In this document: positions 55,729 through 64,000 of the stretch, piece after piece
Numbering within the stretch: the first letter of the stretch is position 1
Layout of the letters: each line of letters begins with the position of its first letter
Origin: Pyxicephalus adspersus
Taxonomy: Eukaryota; Chordata; Amphibia; Anura; Pyxicephalidae
Reading direction: 5' to 3'
Length of the DNA: 64,000 nucleotides
Assembly: GCF_032062135.1 (NCBI RefSeq)
Contig: NC_092861.1
Coordinates: 608,424 to 672,423, forward strand
Position numbers and translations under genes: made by a program
The notes under the pieces: generated by a model
The model's database searches: none
Told to the model about the DNA's origin: nothing
Seen by the model: the letters and a program-made list of their open reading frames with translations, nothing else

Positions 55729-55846
55729 ATAGGGAGAGGGGGGAGAGGGACAGGAGGGAAGAGAGAGAAAGGGGGACAGAAAATAAAAAAAGATAGGTGG
55801 AAAAGAGAACAGAGAAGAGAGAATGAAAGGGAGAAGAGTGATACCT
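55729..55846 (+). repeat. Polypurine tract
   Basis: About 110 bases are almost pure A/G on the plus strand ('gggagaggggggagaggg', 'ggagggaagagagagaaagg' and so on), with only a few pyrimidines. Confidence 0.9.
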
Positions 55847-55849
55847 TCA

Positions 55850-57948
55850 ATACAAATGTCACCTTGCACAGATCTCCACACTATATGCACAATCATTACA
55901 TTGACTTTGTGATTCCTGTTACTGTAGAGCTGCAGGTTCCCCGATGGTCATAGCACCCTGGGACTTGGCATTACCTAACCCTGCTGTCCCATCAAAAATC
56001 TTATCTGTACATTGTTTGACCCAAAGTTTCTGCAATGTGCCCTCTGAAAGGAAGAATACCTACTTCCCCGTGTACATGCAATACAGATGGCACAGCCAAG
56101 TTTGCACAATCACCTGTGTGACTTTCTGTGATAAAGATTGCAAAACCTTCACTGCCCACCACAGCCCATTGTATGGAGGAGAGCAAGAAAAACAAGTTAA
56201 ACAAACTGCATTCTTCTCAATTCCATACTCCAGGCGGGCACACCAACCAATCGCCCCAACATTGTAGCTATATTATCAGGGATGCTTGGAAGTGGTGAGT
56301 GAGCTGATAATACATCTATGTACAGGCAAGACTTTATCTATGTATGTACAAATGTGTATTGGACATCCTATATAGGTGCTGCTAATGGTCACCAGAACAT
56401 TCAGCATACAGAACTCCGGGCTCACGTGTGTGTATACAAAGGGACATTATATTTATTATGGAAATACAAATTAGGGATTCTGTACTTTTATTAAAATTAT
56501 TTTATACAAACAATACAAATTACAATATTTCCAGTTTTTTTACTTGAATATACTTTATGTAAAGAATTATGTGAAAGATATATAAATCTGACTTGGATTG
56601 AATGTGGAATATACAGCATGGAAAGAAACCGGGATATTTATAACTGTATGGAGTCATTGGGCTGATTTACTGAAGGAATAAAGGCTTTTTCACTCACTAT
56701 CTCCTCACCAGGGATAATTCACTTAGCTAAGTGAATGTGGTGATATTAGACTTTCCAGGGACAACATAAATACAGCCAATCAGAGGAGACATAAGTGGTT
56801 CAGGTTCATTTTGTAGGATAATGGACAATAATGGCTGCATCACCCCCCAGCACCGATTGCTGATTGATGTGCTTGGAAAATCCAATCGGTGTGTAACATT
56901 GCAAAGTGACGCTAAGAAGAAGCAAGGAATGCTTTCCGTGTAATCAGCATTTCACTCATCTGTAGATCACATGCAGAATGTTTATAGGATTCAGGAAAAA
57001 AATTACAATTCCTCATTCCACATGATTATCACAGGACAGAGCTATTGTTGGTTGTTGGAGCAGATTATATACAGCTTATACAATGTCTGCCTGTTGTGTA
57101 CAACAATAAACCCATTTCTATGGGGGGGGGGGGGGAGCATTTTCCCCACATGGTGGTCTTCAGATGACCCCAGGATTTTGGGATCCCTCCTCCCTGTGCA
57201 CAATATAGGAGTTGGACATTTCCTTACCAGCTCTAGCTGCTGGACAATCCATTACTGCCAATGAACACACAACAATGGAAGATTTTTTACCAGGGAATGT
57301 TTCTATGAATGTCAGATTCACTGCTTTATAAATAGATCTCAGAATGTTCAGCTTTTTCCTACAATTGGACAAAAAAACACAAAAATGGTGCCGACACAAC
57401 CAAGTTTTTTCTTTTCTTTTTTTGTGTTCTATACTTTGTGCTAACAAAACATGAACCGGTATTGGGTCACACAACTAGCAGAAACAACCAAATATGTATA
57501 AATATATCTAAAATACAATCCTCCATAGAAAGAAAAAAAGAGAAAAGAGATTGTTAAAGAAAAATTTTGGGTGAATGATGATGAGATAATGCCATAACAC
57601 TGGACATGGTTATATGGAACCACAGAATGTTCATGGATGACCTAAGTGACCTAGTACATGGAAGCCATGTTATTGGCTGTGGAATTTTCCACCATCACCC
57701 TTATCCACTAATATTTTCCAAAAATCTCTTATAAATGGATTTTCCAGATGGTACAAATCTTACATTGACTGGAAGAAGCAATTTGGGAATTTTTTTTCCG
57801 GTGACACAATATTGGCATAGCTTGTCAGCTCCCTTATTATCCAACTCAGCGCTGCACCCTCTAAAGACATGAATTAATACTTTATAAGTGAATCAGAAGG
57901 ACAATTGTGAATGAAGTAAAACAATTCCAAATGTGAGACTTTGGGCCT
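55850..57948. other. Intergenic DNA, no gene seen
   Basis: An open frame of 107 codons at 55944-56267 shows no family motif. A poly-G run lies at 57122-57136. Otherwise featureless. Confidence 0.4.
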
Positions 57949-58115
57949 GATTTATTAAAGCTCTGGGCTCAAGGCTGGAGAGGATACATTTTCATTAGTG
58001 AAGCTGGGTGATCCAGCAAACCTGGAATAGATTTCTTCAAAGTAATTTGTTATTTGCTAGCAAATGTTTTGAATCCTAGACCAGATTCATTCCAAGTTTG
58101 CTGAATATGATGAAT
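57949..58115. mobile_element. Truncated MITE (GGGCCTGATTTATTAAAG family)
   Basis: The left end GGGCCTGATTTATTAAAGCTC and internal 'gaagctgggtgatccagcaaacctgg' match the element at 63266-63473 in reverse complement. A central fold-back, 'ttgctagcaa', follows. The right terminus is missing; sequence passes directly into a TAS2R fragment. Confidence 0.75.
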
Positions 58116-58285
58116 AGTGGTGAGGAACCAATGATATATGTAGATATATTGTGAAAGAAGAAATGGAACACGTGGGACAAACGATAGAAAAGAAGGAAAC
58201 AAGTCCAGTGCACCATGGCCCCAATGTGGATATTCTCCTCTTGAGATAAAGGAACGTAACATACTTGTGGTTGGTAATATATTGA
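58110..58285 (-). pseudogene. TAS2R fragment (middle segment only)
   Basis: On the minus strand this matches the TM4 to loop region of the TAS2R gene just upstream: KRRISTLGPWC here, where the intact gene has KRKMSKMVPWC, then LVSFFSIVCP. The later 'attggttcctcaccactattcatcat' matches the same gene's SSPPFII region, with a gap between. It starts and ends inside the gene, so it is a remnant of a duplicated copy. Confidence 0.8.
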
Positions 58286-58310
58286 AGTAGAGCTCATCCC
58301 ACCTCTTAAT

Positions 58311-59228
58311 TCATCTATTTTTATCTACACCCTCAGGGTTATCCACTTTTATCTTATGACCAAATCTAAAAATAAAGCTAACAAGAAGGAGAACTCCCTG
58401 TCTGAGATTCCTGTTATAAAATATAATAACAGCAGAATGTAGCATTGGATAGAACATGGCCACCATTAAAGTGAGGGAGCTATAAAGGGTTCCAAGTGTC
58501 AATAAACCACAGAATTGAATGTTAACACATACAATGAACACGATGTGAAGCAGAAAGAAGGCAGCCATGCTTTTTATGGCATTGTAATGGATCTTCATGT
58601 CTGGACTTCTAAAACTTGACCCAACGCCCCTCATATTCCTGATGTGCCTCCACAGAGATGGAATGGTCAGGAGGAAAGCAATGGTGAAAATAATGAATGG
58701 TGGTGAGGAACCCATGAGATATGTGTAGGATTCTTGATTTGTGTTCCTTGTTATGTTGTGAAAAGTTTTATTTTGAGAGTAGAAACTGATCCCAAATGGG
58801 ACAAATGATAGCAAAGAAAGAATCCCAGACAGTCCAATGCACCACGGCACCATTTTGGACATTTTCCTCTTGGGATAGAGGAATACAACATGCTTGTAAC
58901 TTGATAGCTTCACACAGTAATAGACGCTGAGCAGACTGGCAAACCAGATGGATAAATAGTTCAGAAACATTGTGAGCCCAGCAAGGACGATGTCCACATA
59001 AAACAGAGGAACTCTTGCCAAAAAGACATGAAAACAGAAATACACACAAGAAAGACCCTGGAAGATCCATTGGGACAGACACAGACTGGTGACAATCTGA
59101 TCTCCAGGGGGAAGACATCTCTTCCTCATCCAGGTCCTGCAATTCATCACCACTATGAATCCATTGAGTGGCATCCCAAGAATAGCAATAACCAAGAAAA
59201 GTAAAGAAAACATATTCATGATTTTCAC
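58311..59228 (-). CDS. TAS2R bitter taste receptor, intact, divergent type
   Basis: One exon, 305 residues with seven hydrophobic segments, in the family's size range. Family marks are LNGFIVVMNCRTW (21-33, TM1), SIWFASLLSVYYCVKLSSYK (93-112, TM3 to loop 2), SLWRHIRNMRGVGSSFRSPD (191-210, loop 3), HYNAIKSMAAFFLLH (214-228, TM6) and HSAVIIFYNRNLRQG (264-278, TM7). Glycosylation sites at Asn153 and Asn158 lie in extracellular loop 2. It is clearly different from the gene at 52.6 kb and belongs to another TAS2R subgroup. A second ATG at codon 4 is an alternative start. Ligand unknown. Confidence 0.95.
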   Translation of the reverse strand: MKIMNMFSLLFLVIAILGMPLNGFIVVMNCRTWMRKRCLPPGDQIVTSLCLSQWIFQGLSCVYFCFHVFLARVPLFYVDIVLAGLTMFLNYLSIWFASLLSVYYCVKLSSYKHVVFLYPKRKMSKMVPWCIGLSGILSLLSFVPFGISFYSQNKTFHNITRNTNQESYTYLMGSSPPFIIFTIAFLLTIPSLWRHIRNMRGVGSSFRSPDMKIHYNAIKSMAAFFLLHIVFIVCVNIQFCGLLTLGTLYSSLTLMVAMFYPMLHSAVIIFYNRNLRQGVLLLVSFIFRFGHKIKVDNPEGVDKNR

Positions 59229-59299
59229 TCTGTAGAATGAAAGTAATGCTGTGAATGTGGCTGGTGAATATTGAAGACAGAAAGCTGGTGTATGACACG

Positions 59300-59920
59300 G
59301 AATCTCCTCATTTATGTGGCTGTGACAAACTCTGGCGTATTACAAGTTCCTAATGTCCTGGAAACTACTTTGATTAAAATTTAAATGGGAAGAAACATAT
59401 TTTCATTCTGCTTGATGTTTTACATTATGGAGGCTGCATTTATTTTTAGATTATAGTCACAGCCTGGAAGCCACAGGGGTTGTTAGACCTTCTCTGGATT
59501 CATTATTCTGAACAAACAAATAACTAAAACCTCATAAAAGTATGAACAGATTCTTAGTCCTGCAGATTTCAGTATAATAATAGCTGGAGATTCTGCCATA
59601 GACATTATTACTGAAGCAGTTCCTGTTATAGGGTGACGGTTCTCTGCTCCATCCCCTTAATTCTCCCCCTGCATTGTCATCCTTCCCTTGTTTGTTAGAT
59701 ACTGGCAACCCCACTCATTGCAAAACCATGGTCAACCTTTATCATTATCAGGAAGCCAGTCCAATGCAATAATAAGCTGCTGGTGCTGGAGCGAATGCAT
59801 CGAGACCAGAAGGAGCAAGGATTGAAAAGGCTGAAAATTAAATATATGGCGATTGTATTTTGATGTAAAACTAAATGTGTGTTAGCATCCTAAATGTAAT
59901 TTATGTGGGGTATTGGGCAT
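59300..59920. other. Upstream flank of TAS2R gene
   Basis: No gene recognised. Confidence 0.4.
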
Positions 59921-59929
59921 CTCCTAGAT

Positions 59930-60300
59930 ATCCGCATTCTTCTGATTCTGGTAGAGGGCCCCCCTCTCCTGCCCGACTTGCAGGGACGGGGGCAATCATT
60001 ATTACATCAGTGCCCCTCTTCTTTACCCCACACCCATCCTCAATGTGGGGTTCTGCCTTGTTAGACAGGGATGCTGTGCTGCCCCAGTCTTTAACCGGCT
60101 GCAGAGCTAAGCCTGGACAGTTGATGGGTCTGCCCTCCTCCTCTGTGGCGGATGATGCGGCGCAATATGCCGCGGCCCTCTGGCCCTACATCATCCATCC
60201 GGCTTCTGTGGTTTCTAAAGACGCCGGCTTCCTGCAAGTGCGGCGTGGGGGAGGTCCTGGGAGCGGCGTTCTCTTGATCCCCCTGCTCCCCTGCACGCTA
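59930..60300. other. GC- and CpG-rich patch
   Basis: This stretch is clearly richer in G+C and CpG ('ggcggatgatgcggcgcaatatgccgcgg') than its AT-rich surroundings. A 174-codon plus-strand frame (59875-60399) runs through it but has no recognisable domain, signal or splice sites. A short word 'actctgtatgcct' is then repeated at 60319 and 60365. Confidence 0.5.
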
Positions 60301-60894
60301 ACCATCACTATACAATCGGGACTCTGTATGCCTAGCATTTGCCAACATTCTGACAATACAACCAGTACTCTGTATGCCTGGGGCTTGCCAGTATCTTGAT
60401 ACCAAGGTCATATTCAATAACATATTGCTCTAGAAACTATTCCTAATACGTTTTGGGATTTACAAAAATAATTTACTACTCTTTAAGGTATATTTATATT
60501 TCATATCCATTTTTTAGATACTCAATCCTATTTTATACTTATTACTACACTGTTTCCTGTGCTGGGGAGATTTTCATCACTCTAAACATTTGCAGTAAGC
60601 AGAACCTTTTACTCTACAAGGATCATGTAAGTCAGTATAATAATAATGAACATAATTTCTAATAATACCTAAAGACTTTTCTAATAGAGATTTATCTATA
60701 TGGATGGGTTTATCTATAACCCATCTATGTATTGATATATACTGCATTGATTTTGACTCTAATTTTGATCAGGAAAAAAGTCAATATCTACTTAACATTG
60801 ACATGTATGAATAGTATATTAAATTAACAACCAAAATTTTATTGATTTAGATACAAATACTACAAGTGCCAAACACATGTTGCCAAACTATTAT

Positions 60895-60929
60895 CCCTGA
60901 GGAAGCCTAATGAGGTGAAATGCGTCAGG
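60895..60929 (+). repeat. Hammerhead-core-like repeat motif, copy d
   Basis: Reads CCCTGAGGA, A, GCC-TAATGA-GGT, GAAATGCGTCAGG. It ends in a GTC triplet. The 5' CCTGA can also pair with the 3' TCAGG, an alternative fold that would compete with a hammerhead. Confidence 0.5.
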
Positions 60930-61275
60930 TACAACCATCAACATGATCCAATGGTTATAAAACTGTATGGCAAGTTAATGTATATGTTTTGTCTAGATGA
61001 AACATGTCTAGTGCCCCTAGGGCCAATTTGACACTTGGTGGACCCCAAGATAATATTGTGGTCCAACCTTAGACCTGTCAAACCTATTTCATTATATGTT
61101 GTATTCTGTGACTTTTTGAAGTCCAATCTGTATACCCTGCACCTCAAGGAAATATTATGGCACATGTTTAATTTATTCTGTTTATGTAGTACATTTATAT
61201 TTACACTATAAATTGTACACCAATACAGTTTTGTTTGTGCCATAAACCCTGCTTCTCTTTCCTTCTTAAATATTT

Positions 61276-61540
61276 TTTGATGGTGATTAAGCAACCAACC
61301 AATGGCAAATCACCTGAGCCATGTAGCTTCCCAGCCGAATTCTATAAAATGATAAGAGGTAATCTCCTCCTGGACTTGCATAACCTTTATGTGCATATGT
61401 GGGAGAAGGGTACTTCTTTTCTATCAGGATCTGAATCCTACATCAGGATACTTCCGAGGAAAGATAATGATCCCAGACACCCGGTGTCTTACCGTCCTAT
61501 TTTCTTTAATTACATTTTATTAAAGTTTTGCATTACATAA
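61276..61540 (+). pseudogene. L1-like LINE reverse transcriptase fragment
   Basis: The frame reads IKQPTNGKSPEPCSFPAEFY, LHNLYVHMWEKGTSF and DNDPRHPVSYRPI, the early RT motifs of L1/Tx1-type non-LTR retrotransposons (pattern NGKSPGPDG-x-PAEFYK ... SYRPISL). Only about 85 codons remain. Confidence 0.8.
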
Positions 61541-61834
61541 ACTGTATTTATTTTTAGTTTATAATTACATCCCAAGAATTACAGGGATTGTTACAAATGT
61601 AATAAAGTGTATATATAGTGTATATGTATATATAAACACAGACAATATCATGGGGAAATAAAGTATATGCTCCTTCAATAAAATAAGTTTTGCATATCAG
61701 GAAATAATACAATCATCGGGCCCCTAGCAGGTTTTACAATGACTTAAATAGCATCAGATAAACAACACATAAAATATCACACTGTGTCATTATTTAACAA
61801 AGACTAAGTAAAAATGCATAAAGCAGTGTGTGAA

Positions 61835-62040
61835 AAATTAAGTGCACCCTTACCACCTCTATAGGCATTAGGAGGGTAAGTAGGATTGGAGCATACAGGT
61901 GTGTGTTAGCACAATGCCAGGGAGGAAAGACATCAGCACTGACCTTAGAGAAACAATTGTTACTGCCCATCAATCTGGGAAGGGTTAGAAGACCATTTCC
62001 AAACAACATTTTGCAGGGAAAAAGATTACTGCGCATGCGT
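61835..62040 (+). pseudogene. Tc1-like transposase N-terminal fragment
   Basis: An ATG at 61914 opens MPGRKDISTDLRETIVTAHQ, then SGKG, an in-frame TAG, then KTISKQ. This is the first helix-turn-helix of a Tc1-like transposase. The sequence just upstream would be the terminal region. The catalytic DDE domain is absent. Confidence 0.85.
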
Positions 62041-62525
62041 GGGGCTGTGTGTAGGGCTGGGCATACGCAGGGACATTGGGCAAAAGAAGACTCCACCTAA
62101 CCCACTCCACCGCCTACCCAACCCCATCCATCAGCTTCGTTCCTTCCCAGAGGAACCCCGGATGCAGCAACAAGTCGGCTCCGAGAGGCCAAAACTTGCC
62201 TTCCTCTGGCAGCAGTAAAATCTTGTTGGTGCCCCCGTCCCCTGTAAGTCGGTGGGGGTGGGGCAGAGAAGGGAGGGGAATGTAGTGTTATGCTGAATAA
62301 GACAAATACTTTGCAATGGTGGGGGGGCAGAGAGATGAAAGGGAGGAGTAGAATATTGATGATATAAAAGGATGACAGGTATAAGGACGGAGAATTCGCT
62401 GTATGCACACCTATGTGGAAGGGCAGACTGTGGGGTTATTGGGATAAAATAAAGAGAACATGTATACGTGTCTATCTCATGTATTGTCCGTGTGTAAAAT
62501 TCATATAAAGTTTGTTATATTTCCC

Positions 62526-63823
62526 AGGCTCCCTAACCTCTCTAGCGGTAACCCAGAGTGTGACTCGGAGTAGAAAAAAGTTGCTAAAAGTGGTAACCCC
62601 GAGTCACACCACCATCTCCTTCCTTCTTCTCTTCCTAAATGCAATCTTCCCATTTTGATTGGCTGGGCTGGGATGACGCAACTCACTCCCAGCATGCACA
62701 GGGAAATCTGGCTATGCTAGCAAGCAACACTGCGCATGCTTTTTCAACAGTTCCTGTAGGGATCAGGCGGGTGAAAATACTCATTGCAAGGGATCTTTCC
62801 TGCAACAAAAGCCCAGCCTGGTCCAACATTTTTTAGAAGTGGAAATGAAATGGGATTAGATGGATTTGTACTTGTAGTTGCATTTCTCCTTCGCAGTATG
62901 TCGCATTAATACACAAAGGAGGCACAACATCAGATACAAACAATGGACATGGAACATTTTTTAATAATCCTGCACTCAAAATCAATAAAATCAAGCAGCT
63001 TACATCACGATGGTATTTACCACAATTATATGAGATGCTCCTCGGAGGCGGGGCATGAGGAGGAGGAGGAGGAGCAGCATACACTGATTAACATGCAATT
63101 AACGGATGCAATTTGCAAACACAAAGCTGTCAGCTGGACCTTGCATTAACACACAATATGTGATACATTAGGGCTGCCTAGTTATGTTGAATGGATGCAC
63201 AGGAGTAAAATGGACATTTTATGGATGATTTGCACCACAATGCCAACATTGTGCATTATGTCGACTGACACATTGGACCCAATTTCTGAAAGTTCTTCAA
63301 GCTTGAAGAAGATAGACAGAAGAGCCTGGGTGATCCAACAAATCTCAAAATTACCTGCTCCAGGATTGAAGACATTTTCCATATAACACCAAATAATATT
63401 TATTAAATCCATTCCAGGCCTGCTGGATCACCCAGGTTCTCCAATAATCTTATAGTCTTTAATAAATCAGGACTATAAACACACATTACGCAGTACCCCT
63501 CTACCCCTTTTTGCTTGCAATCCCTTTACAGCTAGCCAAGACCACCAACAGGCGTATCATGTGATCACTAAAAGAACCAATCATTGTCATCTCAAGAATA
63601 TAAATAAATACAAAAAATAAAATAAGGACGCTCCTAGGAGGCGGAGCAATCAAACATTTTTTTTTAAATATATAGATTTTTTTAATTTATTCAATTTATT
63701 GTTTTTAAATGATTTTGTGTTTCAGACTTTATTATACTATTATACTGTAAAATAAATTTTCATGTGCAGCTTTTAGACATATAAAACTGGAAAGAAATGA
63801 ACCGCTAGGGAGGTTAATACAAT
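62526..63823. mobile_element. TTAA-ended repeat, copy 2 (piggyBac-like ends)
   Basis: The left end reads CTAACCTCTCTAGCGGTAACCC and the right end GAACCGCTAGGGAGGTTAA: inverted repeats with TTAA at the right and a decayed CTAA at the left. The first part, 'gtgtgactcgg...gtggtaaccccgagtcacac', is a subterminal fold-back also seen at 30547. The interior holds 'ctcctcggaggcgg' and 'ctcctaggaggcgg' words and a nested MITE. No transposase was found. Confidence 0.65.
63266..63473. mobile_element. MITE nested in the TTAA-ended element
   Basis: The left end GGACCCAATTTCTGAAAG and right end CTTTAATAAATCAGGACT are diverged inverted repeats. Interior inverted copies of 'gggtgatccaacaaat' and 'ctggatcacccagg' are also present. 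A truncated relative is at 57949-58115. Confidence 0.75.
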
Positions 63824-64000
63824 ATATGAGCAGTGATAGAAAATAGGAATTATAATTACATCATTAATGAAGCCATTGTACAATGCTGAAAGTGGATATG
63901 GTGAACTTGATGTAATAATAACATATTCCTCACTTAGATAATGTTCAGTGGAGATATAATAAGTGAATTATTACATATCAGGTTCAGCACAGAGATTACA

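Noticed and set aside
55944..56267. A 107-codon ORF with several cysteines (CTITCVTFCDKDC).
   Set aside because: The spacing does not match WAP, Kunitz or other disulfide-rich families I know, and no splice or signal-peptide evidence supports it.
59875..60399. A 174-codon ORF through the GC-rich patch.
   Set aside because: No recognised domain, signal peptide, promoter or splice signals. High GC alone reduces stop codons. Kept only as a compositional anomaly.

Overview
The window looks like vertebrate nuclear DNA, most probably from a frog. Genes are sparse and exons are separated by GT/AG introns. The sequence is AT-rich and crowded with interspersed repeats. It holds single-coding-exon TAS2R bitter-receptor genes, a GT10 fucosyltransferase, a three-exon secreted WAP-domain gene, and a mixture of Ty3/gypsy (including Gmr1-like), BEL/Pao, CR1-like and L1-like LINE, hAT and Tc1/mariner material plus a V-SINE-like element. 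Two assembly gaps (N runs at 1425-1486 and 36127-36418) sit inside tandem arrays. Species identity is inferred from this content only.

Layout. 1-4.5 kb: repeats, including a 24-bp minisatellite with a gap and a fold-back. 4.5-8.8 kb: degenerate minus-strand Ty3/gypsy chromovirus with recognisable LTRs. 9.5-13.0 kb: an apparently complete minus-strand WAP-domain gene (three exons, TATA box, AATAAA) whose second intron holds a 66-bp-arm palindrome and a 55-bp tandem repeat. 13.3-13.9 kb: an element with 27-bp terminal inverted repeats. 13.9-14.6 kb: a candidate solo LTR. 14.7-21.6 kb: a Gmr1-like retrotransposon (integrase before reverse transcriptase), interrupted by an LTR-like insertion; its 3' part and the last exon of a WAP paralogue were then tandemly duplicated as a unit of about 2.1 kb. 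21.9-27.4 kb: WAP paralogue fragments on both strands, a TA-flanked MITE, a gypsy protease fragment and a hAT fragment.

27.4-33.2 kb: no gene recognised apart from LINE and gypsy fragments. 33.8-40.3 kb: a minisatellite of about 6.5 kb with a 32-bp unit. 40.7-41.9 kb: an intact alpha-1,3-fucosyltransferase-like gene. 41.9-43.9 kb: a second minisatellite split by a 1.67-kb hAT element with an 8-bp target duplication. 44-45.5 kb: a BEL/Pao fragment and an LTR-like sequence. 49.6-59.2 kb: a minus-strand TAS2R cluster with two intact genes, one frameshifted pseudogene and one short fragment. 59-64 kb: repeats, including L1-like and Tc1-like fragments and a TTAA-flanked element with a MITE nested in it.

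The host genes do not form a pathway. Two families, WAP and TAS2R, show local gene birth and death, and transposons and tandem arrays have broken up their copies. The most unusual recurrent signal is a short motif found five times (CTGAnGA, small hairpin, GAAAyGyGTy). It resembles the catalytic core of a type I hammerhead ribozyme with a minimal stem III, but it has an extra A and no convincing stem I. It is offered as a hypothesis only.
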